From Bog-473 sp963728845 (GTDB taxonomy: Bacteria; Actinomycetota; Acidimicrobiia; Acidimicrobiales; RAAP-2): 64,000 nucleotides of DNA. Numbering within the stretch: position 1 is the first letter of the stretch; each line of letters begins with the position of its first letter. The notes beneath the pieces were generated by a model. That model made no database searches and was not told where the DNA came from. It was given only the letters and a program-made list of their open reading frames with translations. The stretch is from NCBI GenBank assembly GCA_963728845.1, contig CAVSLS010000040.1, forward strand, positions 62,001 through 126,000, read 5' to 3'. Position numbers and translations under genes: made by a program. Below, piece by piece: positions 8,866 through 20,238 of this stretch.

Positions 8866-11800
8866 GTGTTCGTCTCCGAGAAGTTCACGGTGTGCGTTCC
8901 CACGGTGGCCGAAATCGTGTAGCCAGTGCCAGCGCGGTTGTTGGCGGTCATCGTCGACGTCGTGGCCTGACCGCTCGCGTTGGTGGCGTCGACTTCAGAG
9001 TTGGTGCCGGTGCTGGCGAAGGCGACCGAGGCCCCGAGATCCGGGGGCAGTGAACGTGACCGAGGCCCCGGACACGGCGTTGCCCTCCGTGTCGGTCACC
9101 TTGACAACCAGCGGGCTCGCAAAGACGGTGCGGCGCGGTGTCGATTGGCCGTTTCCGGACACGATGGCGATGCTCGCCGCCGGGCCGGCCTGCACGGTGA
9201 AGCTGGTCGAGGTGCCGGCGATCGTCCCCTGGGTGGCCGTCAGGGTCGTCGACTGGGCGTCGACCAGTGTCACGGACGGTGTGCCCACGCCGCTCGTGAA
9301 GGTCACCGTCCCCGGGTACGTCGGCGCGGTGCTGTTCGGGGAGTTCGCCGGGCCCGTGAACGTCACCGACTTTGTCCCGGCGTAGCCCGTCGTCGTGTTG
9401 CCGTACGTGTCGATGGCGGTGATGGTCACCGTGAAGGCAGTGCCGGCGGTCTGCGTGCCGGGGTTGGCGACGGTGAACGCCGTCGTCGTCCCGGTGCTGT
9501 TGACCGTGAAGCTCGTCGACGTGCCCGCGATGGCGCCCTGGGTGGCCGTGAGCGTCGTGCTCTGGGCGTCGAACAGGGTGATGGACGGCGAGGCTGTTCC
9601 GCTGGTGAAGGTCACCGTCGCCGGGTAGGTCGGCGCGTGTCCGTTCGGCGAGCTCGCCGGGCCGGTGAACGTGACCGACTTCGATCCGGCGTAGCCGGTC
9701 GTCGTGTTGCCGTAGGTGTCGATGGCGGTGATCGCCACGCTGAACGCCGTACCGGCGGTCTGGGTGCCGGGGTTGGAGACGGTGAACGCCGTCGTCGTCC
9801 CGGTGCTGTTGACCGTGAAGCTGCCGCTCGTCCCGGTGACGGAGCCCTGGGTGGCGGTCAGCGTCGTGCTCTGGGCGTCGAAGAGCGTGATGGACGCCGT
9901 GCCGACGCCACCGGTGAAGGTCACCGAGGCCGGGTAGGCCGGGGCGTGGCCGTTGGGCGAGCTGGCGGGACCGCTGAAGACGACAGCCTGGGCGCCCGTG
10001 TAGCCCGTCGCCGTGTTGCCGTAGGCGTCGAGGGCGGTGAGCGTCTCGTTGAACGCCGTGCCGGCGGTCTGTGTCGTCGGCGTGGGCACAGTGAACGTCG
10101 AGGCCGTGGCGGGGCTCACCGCAAAGGTGGCCGAGGTGCCGGTCAGCGCCCCCTGGGTGGCCGTCAGTGTCGTGCTCTGGGCGTCGAAGAGCGTGATGGA
10201 GGCCGTGCCCACACCGTTGGTGAAGGTCACCGAGGCCGGGTAGGCCGGGGCCGTGTTGTTCGGCGAGTGCGCCGGGCCGCTGAAGACGATGGACTTCGCC
10301 CCGCTGTAGCCCGTGGTCGTGTTGCCGTAGGTGTCGAGCGCCGTGACCGTCTCGCTGAAGGCCGTGCCGGCGGTGGGCGTCGGGGTGGACAGGGCGAACT
10401 TGGTGGTGGTCCCGGTGCTGTTGACGGTGAAGCTTCCGGAGGTGCCGCTGATCGTGCCCTGGGTCGCCGTCAGCGTGGTGGTCTGGGCGTCGAAGAGCGT
10501 GATGGACGCCGTGCCCACGCCGGCGGTGAAGGTGACCGAGGCCGGGTAGGTCGGGGCGGTCCCGCCCGGCGAGTTGGACGGCCCGCTGAAGACGACGGCC
10601 TGGGCGCCGGTGTAGCTCGTCGCCGTGTTGCCGTAGTTGTCGATGGCGGTGATGGTCTCGTTGAACGCGGCTCCCGCCGTCTGGGTTGCCGGCGTCGGCA
10701 CCGAGAAGGACTTGGCGCCAGCCGGGTTCACCGTGAAGCTGCCCGACGTCCCCGTCGCTGCGCCCTGGGTGGCGGTCAGCGTGGTGCTCTGGGCGTCGAA
10801 GAGCGTGATGGACGCCGTGCCGACGCCACCGGTGAAGGTGACCGACGCCGGGTAGGTCGGAGCGGTGCTGTTGGGCGAGTTGGCCGGGCCGCTGAAGACG
10901 ACGGACTTCGCACCGGCGTAGCCCGAGGCCGTGTTGCCGTAGGCGTCGATGGCAGTGATCGTCTCGTTGAACGCCGTGCCCGCCGTCTGGGCGGCAGGCG
11001 TCGGCACCGTGAAGCTGGCCGCGCTGGCGGCACCGTTGACGGTGAAGCTCGTCGAACTGCCGAGCAGCAGGCCCTGGGTGGCCGTGAGCGTCGTGCTCTG
11101 GGCGTCGAAGAGGGTGACCGAGGCCGTGCCCGACGCCGCCGGTGAAGGTCACCGAGGCCGGGTAGGCCGGCGCATGCCCGTTGGGCGAATTGGCCGGGCC
11201 ACTGAAGCTGATGGCCTGGGCGCCCGTGTAGCCGGTCGCCGTGTTGCCGTAGTTGTCGATCGCGGTCACGGTCACGTTGAACGCCGTGCCGGCGGTCTGC
11301 GTGCCCGGGTTGGCCACGGCGAAGGTCTTGGCACCGGCAGGGTTGACGGTGAAGCTGGTCGAGACACCGCTGGCCGAGCCCTGGGTGGCGGTCAGCGTGG
11401 TGCTCTGGGCGTCGAAGAGGGTGACCGAGGCCGTGCCGACGCCACCGGTGAAGGTGACCGAGGCCGGGTAGGCCGGCGCGGTGCTGTTGGGCGAGTTCGC
11501 CGGGCCACTGAAGACGATGGCCTGGGCGCCCGTGTAGCCCGTCGCCGTGTTGCCGTAGGCGTCGATCGCGGTCACCGTCACGTTGAACGGCGTGCCGGCG
11601 GTCTGGGTGCCCGGGTTGGCCACGGCGAAGGAGCTGGCCCCGGCCGGGTTGACGGCGAAGCTGCCGGAGGTGCCGGTGATCGGGCCCTGGCTCGCCGTCA
11701 AGGTCGTGGTCTGGACGTCGTAGAGCGTCACCGAGGCCGAACCCACGCCGCTGGTGAAGGTCACCGAGGCCGGGTAGGCCGGGGCGTGGCCGTTGGGCGA

Positions 11801-14800
11801 GTTGGCCGGGCCGCTGAAGGTGAGGGCCTGGGATCCGGCGTAGGTGGTCGCCGTGTTGCCGTAGGCGTCGAACGCCGTGACCGTCACGCTGAACGCCGTG
11901 CCGGCCGTCTGCGGGCCCGGGGTCGAGACCGTGAACTTCGAGGCGGCGCCCGGAGCGACCGAGAACGTCGCGGAGGTGCCGCTGATCGTGCCCTGCGTCG
12001 CCGTCAGCGTCGTGCTCTGGACGTCGAAGAGGGTGATCGGTGGCCGTGCCCACGCCGCTGGTGAAGGTCACCGACGCCGGGTAGCTCGGTGCGGTGCCGT
12101 TGGGCGAGTTCGCCGGGCCGCTGAAGGCGACGGTCTTCGCCCCCGAGTAGCCCGTCGTCGTGTTGCCGTAGGTGTCGACCGCCGTGATCGTCTCGCTGAA
12201 CGCCGTGCCCGCAGTCGGCGACGGCGTGGACAAGGTGAACTTGGTCGTCGTCCCCGTCCCGTTGACGGTGAAGCTGCCGGAGGTGCCGGTGATCGCTGCC
12301 CTGGGTCGCCGTCAGCGTCGTGGTCTGGGCGTCGGTGAGCGTGACGGAGGCCGTGCCCACGCCGGCGGTGAAGGTGACCGAGGCCGGGTAGGTCGGGGGG
12401 GTCCCGCTCGGCGAGTTGGACGGCCCGCTGAAGGTGACGGCCTGGGCGCCCGCGTAGCCGGTCGCCGTGTTGCCGTAGCCGTCGAGGGCGGTGATCGTCT
12501 CGTTGAACGCGACCCCCGCGGTCTGGGTGCCCGGGCGTCGGCAACGAGAACGTGCTGGCGCCCGCCGGGTTCACGGTGAAGCTGCCCGAGTTGCCGGTGG
12601 CCGCCCCCTGGGTGGCCGTCAGCGTGGTGCTCTGGGCGTCGAAGAGGGTGACCGAGGCGGTGCCCACGCCGGCGGTGAAGGTCACCGAGGCCGGGTAGGT
12701 CGGGGCGTGCCCGTTGGGCGAGTTGGCCGGGCCGCTGAACGTGATGGCCTTCGCGCCGGCATAGCCCGTCGCCGTGTTCCCGTAGGCGTCGATGGCGGTG
12801 ATGGTGACGTTGAACGCCGTGCCCGCCGTCTGGGTGCCCGGGTTGGCCACCGTGTAGCTCGACGCGGTGGCCCCGCCGTTCACCGTGAAGCTGGTGGAGG
12901 TGCCGGTGACCGCGCCCTGGGTGGCCGTCAGCGTGGTGCTCTGGGCGTCGAAGAGGGTGACCGAGGCGGTGCCCACGCCGGCGGTGAAGGTGACCGAGGC
13001 CGGGTAGGTGGGGCGTGCCCGTTGGGCGAGTTGGCCGGGCCGCTGAAGGTGACGGCCTTGGCGCCGGCGTAGCCGGTGGCCGTGTTGCCGTAGGCGTCGG
13101 TGGCGGTGATGGTGACGTTGAACGCCGTGCCCGCCGTCTGGGTGCCCGGGTTGGCCACCGTGTAGCTCGATGCGGTGGCCCCGCCGTTCACCGTGAAGCT
13201 GGTGGAGGTGCCGGTGACCGCCCCTGGGTGGCGGTCAGCGTGGTGGTCTGGGCGTCGTAGAGGGTGACCGAGGCGGTGCCCACGCCGTTGGTGAAGGTCA
13301 CCGAGGCCGGGTAAGTCGGAGCGGTCCCGTTGGGCGGGTGGCCGGGCCGCTGAAGCGATGGTCTGCGCCCGGTGTAGCCCGTGGCCGTGTTGCCGTAGGC
13401 GTCGAGGGCGGTGATGGTCACGTTGAACGACGTGCCGGCCGCCTGGGTGCCGGGGTTGGACACGGTGTAGCTCGAGGCCGGCCGGGCTGACCGTGAAGCT
13501 CGTCGAGGTGCCGGTGAGGCTGCCGGTTCGTGAGATCAGGGTCGTGGTCTGGGCGTCATAGAGCGTGATCGTTGGCCGTGTACACGCCATTGGTGAAGTG
13601 AGACAGAAGCGGTGCCCTGATAGGTCGGTAGCCGTCCCGTTGGGCGAGTTGGCGGGGCCGCTGAAGCTGTGCGGTCGTAGAAGTGAAGCCCGGGTCTCCA
13701 TAGCCGGTGATCGGTGTTGCCGTAGGCGTCGACTGCGGTGATGGTCACGTTGAACGTGGTGCCGGCAGTCTGGGCCCCGGGTTCGGACCGAAGAGACCGC
13801 GGGCCCCCTGTTCCCGTTGACCGTGATAGGAGTTCGAGGTGCCCGTGAGCGCGCCCTGCGTCGCCGTCAGCGTTGTCGTCTGGGCGTCGAAGAGGGTGAT
13901 GTTCGCCGTGCCCACGCCGTTGGTGAAGGTCACCGAGCCGGGTAGGTCGGCGCGTGCCCATTGGGCGAGTTCGAGGGGCCGGAGAACGAGACGCCTTCGC
14001 ACCCGAGTAGCCGTCGTTCCGTTCCCGTACGGGTCGGCGGCGGTGATCGTGACGTTGAACGCCGTGCCCACCGTCGCCGTTCCCGGGGCGGAGACGTTGA
14101 AGGTGGACACCGTCCCGGTCCCGTTCACGGTGAAGGTGCCCGAGTGCCGCTCGCGGCGCCCTGGGTCGCGGTCAGGGTCGTGTTCTCCGCGTCATAGAGG
14201 GTGATGGAGGCCGTGCCGACGCCGTTGGTGAAGGTCACCGACGCCGGGTACGTCGGAGCGATCCCGTTCGGCGAGTTCGACGGTCCCGAAGAACGTCACG
14301 TTCTGCGGCCTGCGTATTGGTGGCCGCGTTCCCGTAGGCGTCGGACGCCGTGAGGGTCTCGTTGAACGCCGTGCCCGCCGTCTGGGTCGCCGGCGTGGGC
14401 ATCGCGAACTTGAGGGGGCGCCGGGACTCACGGTGAAGCTGGGGGTCGTGCCGCTGAGAGCGCCCTGGGTCGCTGTCAGCGTCGTCGTCTGGGCGTCGAA
14501 GAGGGTGACTGAGGCCGTGCCGACGCCGTTGGTGAAGGTCACCGTTCCCGGGTAAGTCGGCGGTGCCCGTTCGGCGCGTTGGCCGGGCCGCTGAAGGACA
14601 CGGTCTTGGACCCCGAGAAGGCGGGGTCGGCGTTCCCATACGGGTCGGTGGCAGTGATGGTCACGTTGAACGCCGTGCCCGCCGTCTGGTTGCCGGGGTT
14701 GGCCACGGCCAGCCCGGTCAGCGTCGTGGCGCCGCTCACCGTGAGACTGCCCGAGGTGCCGGTCACCGCGCCCTGGGTCGCCGTGAGCGTCGTCGTCTGG

Positions 14801-16571
14801 GCGTCGAAGAGGGTGACCGAGGCCGTGCCGACGCCGTTGGTGAAGCTCACCGTGGCCGGATAGGTCGGTGCATGGCCGTTGGGCGAGTTCGCCGGGCCAC
14901 TGAAGGCGATGGTCTGGGCGCCGGTGGTCCCCGGGAAGGTGAAGCCGGACTGGTCCAGGGCCGTGATCGTGACGTTGAACGGGGTGCCGGCGGTCGGGTT
15001 GTTGGTGGACGGGGTGACGGAGAACGACGTCAGCGCCGGCGTGACGATGTTGAACGGCGTGCTCGTGGCGGGCGCGAGCGTCCCGTCGCTGGCCACCAGG
15101 GTGTAACCGTTGCCAGGCTTGCTGATGGAGCAGCCGGAGAAGGTGGCGACGCCCGCCGTCGTGGTCTCGGTGCAGCCCGAAAGCGTGCCCCCTCCCGGAT
15201 TGGTGCCGATGGCCAGCGAGACCGTGCTCGTGTTCCCAGTGACCGTGTTGCCACCGAGGTCTTGGATGGTGACGACGGGCTGGGTTCCGAACTTGTCGCC
15301 TGCCACCGTCGTCCCCGGCGGCGTCGTGAAGGACAACTGCGCTGCCGGACCGACGGAGATCATTGAAGGGGTTGCTCGGCGTCGACGGAGTGGTCAGGTT
15401 GTCGGCCGCGTCGGTCGCCGTCAGCGTGTAGCCGGTGCCGGCCTTGTCGATCTTGCAGCCCGAGAAGCTGACCAGGCCGTTCCCGTTCGACGTGCCGGTG
15501 CAGCCGGACAGAGTGCCGTTGCCCGGGTTATTCGCGATGGCGAGGGTCACCGCGGAGCTGTCACCGGCGACGGGATTGCCGGAGGCGTCCTCGATCTGCA
15601 CCTGCGGTTGGGTTGTCAGCGCCTGCCCCCCGAGGCCGTTGCCTGGCTCGGATCGACCAGGCCAGCTTGGCGGGAACACCGGCGGTGATGTTGAAGGGGT
15701 TGCTCGTCACGTTCGGGATGGTCGGGTCGCTCGGGTCACTGGCCGTCAGCGTGTAGCCGGTGCCGAGGGTGCTGATCGTGCAGTTCAGGAAGGACGTCTG
15801 GCCGGAGCCCAGGTTGGCCAAGCAGTTGTTGAGCGTCGCCCCCGGCGTCCCTGTCCCCGCCTTGATGGCCAGCTGCACTTGGGAGGCGTCGTTCTGCACC
15901 ACGCAGCCCGTCGGGTCCTCGAACACCACTGAGGGAGCGGGGTAGAGCGCCGATCCCGCGGTCCCGTTGATCGGCTGCTGGACCCAGACCAGCTGGGAGG
16001 CGGCGTACTGGCAGGTACCACCACCCGACGGGGCGATGGGGTCATCCACCACCGTCGCGATGGACGAGGTGGTCGTTCCACCACTGCCGTGGAAGGCCAC
16101 CGTCACGGTGAGCAGCTGCGGTCCGCCCCCGGTCCCCGGTCCGCCTGGGCACGATGTGCCGGGCGGCGTCACCGGAGAAGAGAAGGAGGCGGTCGTCGAA
16201 CTCCAGTACTCGGCCTGGGTGATGGAGGCGGTGTAGTTGGGGTCCGGCAGCGGGATGTACAGGGCAGTGTTCCCGTTCACGACAGAGGCACCGGAACAAT
16301 TCGCGAATGTCGAATTCGGTATTTGATTTTGGATGGCCGCGGAGACCTCCGCCGCGGCGGTCCGGAGCATGGTGTCCATCGTTGCCACGTTGCGATGCGA
16401 ACCCGACCCCGAGATGGACGTCGCAAAGGCGAGCATGATGGCCGTGGCGGCGATACCGATCACGGCGAGCGTGATCAGGATCTCGACCAGGGTGTCGCCG
16501 GCCTCGGAGCGACGCCGGTCCTCGGCCTGCGGAGCACGCCGTACGGCACCGTCGGCCTTCGGGTGCCTCAT
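8862..16571 (-). CDS. Giant PilV-like prepilin adhesin with about 20 Ig-like repeats (operon B, second gene)
   Basis: Reconstructed protein of about 2,570 residues. The N-terminus MRHPKADGAV leads to EAGDTLVEILITLAVIGIAA, a class III prepilin signal (cleavage after Gly, Glu at +5). A pilin-like head follows, then two copies of a unit with GYTLTA and TLSGCT motifs. After these come about 19 tandem repeats of roughly 102 residues, each with TAGTAFNVTITAIDAYGN, FSGPANSPNG and TLTATQG. A Big_1-like C-terminal domain ends HTVNFSETNT. The start overlaps the preceding stop as ATGA. Many frameshifts occur, including near 15655, 15360, 13010, 12530, 12300, 12040, 11130 and 9045, and very densely at 13.2-14.6 kb. 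Most are probably sequence errors in the repeat. Role inferred: fibrous pilus-tip or surface adhesin. Confidence 0.75.
9300..15020 (-). repeat. Tandem array of about 19 repeats of roughly 306 bp encoding Ig-like domains
   Basis: The recurring signature, on the plus strand, GTTGCCGTAGGCGTCGAT recurs with small changes at about 9398, 9709, 10015, 10321, 10630, 10936, 11241, 11549, 11855, 12162, 12470, 12776, 13083, 13388, 13715, 14021, 14330 and 14630, with a divergent copy near 14940. The period is close to 306 bases, or 102 codons. Copies are similar but not identical. Confidence 0.9.
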
Positions 16572-18060
16572 GAGAGCAACACCCCGAAGAACATCGCCTG
16601 GAAGTCCGCCCCCGTCCAGAGTGACGGTGAGCGAATTTCGGCGTCGCGGCCTGGAGCATGACCGTGCCGGTGTGGTCCTCCGAAATGGTGGACGAGCACT
16701 CCACGGTCGTTTTGCCGACCCCGGTCAGGTAGGTCGTGTTGATGGTGGGCGGCGTGCTCTGGCACGCGTTACCGACCGGGGAGTTCGTGGTGTTCGGAAG
16801 GAGGCTCAGGTTCTGGTCCGACGTCCACGTGATGCTCTCGGAGGTGTCCGTCGACTCGGCGTCACCGGTCACGATCGACCAGTTCGAGGCGGCGACGTTC
16901 GCGTTCTTCACCTGAATTTGGGTGATCGAGACGATGGCAGTGGAATTATTCTGCACGGTGTACAGCGCAGGGGCACCGGGTACGCCGGTGTAGAAACCGT
17001 TGTTGCCGAGGAACGCCTCGCTGGTGGGGGGACACACATACGTCGGGAGGGGCACGGCGCTGATGTCGTTCTCGTTTTGCGTCCTGGCAGCAACTCCGCA
17101 CCCTGGAGATGGCGTGGTCTGGCCTGAGATCGCCCCGCTGTTTCCAGACGTTGGGTTCCACTGGGCACTCACGCTGAGACAAAAGGACAAAGTGAAGGGG
17201 GTGTTGGCAATGCCGGCCGAGATGCCGATGGCCGGACTTTGACAACCGACTGAAGGATCAGAGGTCTGCGTGTTCCAAGGCGAGAAGTCGACGAAGCAGA
17301 GCTTCGCCGCGTAGGTCCCGGTGCCTGGCGTCGCGAAGCCGCATCCCGTCGATGGGGTGGAAGGGGTGGCCAGCTGCGTCGAGCTGGCCGAGGCGGCCGG
17401 CACCGCCACGACCTGATACTTGAACGCGCTCACCGGCGCCGTCGTCTTGAAGTAGACCCCGGTGATACCGACCGTCGACTGCCAGTCACTGGCATAGGCC
17501 GGCGTGTTGTTGGCTCCTACGGCACACGTCGTGTTTCCAGCCGTGCAGGTGATGGTCACGAGCGGCGACGGCGGCGGCGTCATCGTGGGATTGGGTATGT
17601 CGTGCGCCACGACAGCTGATGTGGTGACGTCCCCCGCTCTGTCGCAGACATTTCGAAACAGGTTGTCGACTTTTGGGTTCGACGTAGCTTCCGTAGTGTA
17701 TGAGATCAGGCTCCCGTTCCGGTCTGCAGTCCGAGGACCTGGAAGCCCGAGGCTCCGGACGGCTGGCACGGCGCCGTGGGCGCGGTCACGGGTGAATTCG
17801 CGGTCGTGATCAACGATGCGCTCTGCACATCGTTCTGAAAGTTGACCGAGACCACCTGGGCGTCACCGGAATCGGTGAGGCGGTTCGACACGCTCGACTG
17901 CAATGAGAACACCGAGAGAAGCCCCACGGCGAGCGCGCCGATGACGAGCGGCATGACGCCGATCACGATGACGAGCTCAATGAGTCGTGAAGCCGGCGTT
18001 CGAAGTGTCCGAGCGCTGGGTCTGATCACCCGGGCGGGGCGGGTGGGTCCGGCGGCCCAC
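16568..18060 (-). CDS. PilW-like prepilin (operon B, first gene)
   Basis: Reconstructed protein of about 497 residues. After a basic leader of about 23 residues comes the class III signal GFTLIELVIVIGVMPLV. It is readable only if one extra base near 17985 is removed; as given, the frame reads GFTTH and stops. The globular part has conserved cysteines and the blocks SEAFLGNNGFYTGVPG and SNWSIVTGDAESTD shared with its paralogue. It ends TGADFQAMFFGVLLS. Further shifts lie near 17715 and 16630-16650. The start is uncertain: GTG 18060 gives a normal leader length, while GTG 18144 would extend it through a block also conserved upstream of the paralogue. The stop overlaps the next ATG as ATGA. Confidence 0.68.
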
Positions 18061-18144
18061 TGACGCGATGGCGCGACGAAACCACCGCTGGTCGGTCCCC
18101 GACCATGCAGCCTCGCCAATAAGCCGCTTCGCCAAATTCCACAC
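18061..18144 (-). promoter_or_regulatory. Conserved leader with hairpin, copy B
   Basis: This block aligns without gaps to 27968-28054 upstream of the paralogous operon. It contains the hairpin GGTCG-N5-CGACC at plus-strand 18090-18104, exactly 40 bases downstream of a GTG. It could be a structured 5' leader of the mRNA or conserved N-terminal coding sequence (LAKR, IG, DQR and RRA are shared). It has loose similarity to GEMM-type leaders but lacks their GACGCAAAGC core. Confidence 0.4.
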
Positions 18145-18575
18145 TCCCCTGAACACCGCCTCCACTGCCGCGGCCGGGTCTGGCCGGTCCAGCCGTGGCT
18201 GATTCGCTCCAACACCCGGCATCCGAGACCCCGGCCAACCGGGATCTCCGTGTCATGCAGAGCGAAGGAACCAACGTTGATGTCGGCATGCGGTGCCCGG
18301 ATCTTGAAATTGAATTTTGGAGCAATTTCGGGCCCAACCAGGGAACGCAGGCCCAGCACCACGGGGGAAACAGCACAGCGACGCGGGCGGAGTCAGGTGT
18401 CGCTGGATTCACCCGACTGGGCATCAGCTCCACGGGTGGGTCTGGTCAGTCACCGACAGAATCGTCGCTGGTGAGGGTGGATGGCCCGGATCACGAGAGC
18501 TCTCGGACGACTCTGTACAGCTGGGGAAAGGCTCCCGTCGAGACGGGGTCCTCCCCCGGACGAGCTGTAGTCGAT
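18145..18575. other. Intergenic region between pilin operons A and B
   Basis: These 431 bases lie between the stop of the operon A PilX-like gene and the operon B leader. They have lower GC than their surroundings around 18290-18330 (TTGAAATTGAATTTTGGAGC) and probably hold the operon B promoter; no confident -35/-10 pair or terminator was identified. Confidence 0.5.
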
Positions 18576-20238
18576 CTAGGTCGTGTAGTTGAAGATGTCG
18601 CCGGCTTCGTTGTAGGGCTGCGAGGCAGGATCCGTGTTGTAAGGCGCCGGTAGCGTGATGACCGGGAAGTAGGGGCTGTTGTTCGTCGGCAACGTCGGAA
18701 CGACGGACGTGATCTGGGTTCCGGTGCTGTTGACGGTCGTCGACGCCGCGGATGAGTTCGTTGCGCCGCCCGTCGGGCTGCCACCGCTGTCGAGGTACCA
18801 GCTCACCGTGGAACCGGAGAGGAAGTTCGCACCCGTGATGGTGATTGAGGTACCCGCCGGACCCGTGGACGGACTGAGACTGATGATGATCGGGACCTGA
18901 ACGGTGTAGGCGAAGACGTCGGTCGTGTTGGTGCTGGTTCCGCCGATGGTTCGAACCTGAACGTAGTAGTTGCCAGCGGTGCTCACGGACGGTGACGTGG
19001 CCGTGATGGTGCCGCCCGATGTCACGGTGACATTGCTTGAAACGGTGCCTGCGCTGCCAGTGCATGGAGTGGCCGAACAGAACCAGACCTGGGCCGAAAA
19101 GACGTTCGGGAGGACATTGAAGAACCCGCTCCCGTTGATCGTGATCGTGGTCCCGCCCGTGATCGTCCCGCCCGGGGTGAGGCTGCCTTCGGTGATGCCG
19201 GTCACGACGGGGGTCACCGCCGAATACTGGAACGCATTGTAGGCCGTACTGCCCGGAGTAGGGACATAGGCACTGGTGCCTCCCGGTGTCGTCACCGTGA
19301 CGAAGTAGTAGTACGAGTTGGAGGAGGGGGTTCCGGAGGTCACGGCGGGCGTGTGTACCGTGATGGTGCAGTTTGTGCCGCCCGGCCCCGCGGAATTCTC
19401 AGAGCCCGGTGTGACCGTGGCAGACGCGATGACGCCGGCGCCCCCGTTCGTGCTCGTGGGAACGTTTGCCGGCCCCGACGGAGGACTCGGGCCCGTTTCC
19501 TGAACGAAATTGACAGTGGCGCCGTTCACGAAGCCGTTGCCCGTGATCGTGACTGGGCTGGTCCCGGTGATCGGTCCCGAAGCGGGCGTCACCGACGTGA
19601 CCGAAGGTACCGTGGGATGCCAGGCCCAGTCGTCCTGGGTCTGGCTCTGGCCACAAAAGGTGGTCAGGTTGCACGAAATTGGACCTGACGAGGGTGTTCC
19701 GATCCCGGGTGGGTAGTCGTCATAGGTCTCAACCGCTTGCAGCAGTGGAGCGGCCGTGCACGTCGCCGCGTCAGTTGTCACAGTGGAAAGGCAGGCCGAG
19801 TACGTAATGGTTCGTGTTTGCGCGCTGAACGGCTGCCACAGCATGGAGCACCAGACGTAGATCGTCACTGGCGGGTTGTTCATGGTGAGGGTCGTCGGCC
19901 CACTGCTGGGTTCTGTCCAGCAAGGGACCGGCGGGCTGGCGTTCACCATCGCCGTCGGGAATGTGCCACAAGTGAGGTTGGGCTCACCGCAAACGTATCT
20001 GGAGTTCTGGATGGCAAGCTCGACCGCACTGGTCGCCGCATACTCGACCGATCGCTCTGAGCTGAAGACGCCTGACGCGGTTGAGGCTGGTGCCCACCCA
20101 CCCCAGGAGTGAGAGGACGATCAGGCTCACGGCCGTCAGGACCAGGAGCGCCAAGATGAGGACTGCGCCGGCTTCATGGTCGGGCCGCGGGTTGCCCCGT
20201 CCCCTCGAGCCATGCGAGTGGAATCGGAGTCTCGTCAT
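18576..20238 (-). CDS. PilX-like minor prepilin with IPT/TIG domains (operon A, third gene)
   Basis: Reconstructed protein of about 554 residues. MTRLRFHSHGSRGRG is followed by EAGAVLILALLVLTAVSLIV, a PilX_N-like class III signal and membrane helix, then SVEYAATSAVELAIQNSRY. The outer part has IPT/TIG domains, with motifs ASGPITGTSPVTITGNGF, GGTTITINGSGFF and GPAGTSITITGANF, and ends AGDIFNYTT. A one-base shift near 20055-20066 is needed just after the membrane helix. The start forms an ATGA overlap with the upstream giant gene. It is closely related to the gene at 7325-8865. Confidence 0.74.

Noticed and set aside
8980..11145. Long plus-strand open frames opposite the Ig-repeat arrays (also 20238-21626 and 22342-25407)
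   Set aside because: They are antisense to the repeats, rich in Arg/Gly/Ala with no domain, and owe their openness to high GC and the repeat period. The minus strand encodes recognisable prepilin and Ig domains.
9300..15020. CRISPR-like regular repetition
   Set aside because: The period is about 306 bases with coding constraint in every copy; there are no short identical repeats with unique spacers and no cas genes.
20050..20070. Firm claim of programmed ribosomal frameshifting
   Set aside because: One-base indels are common throughout the window, so error is the simpler cause; reported only as a low-interest finding.
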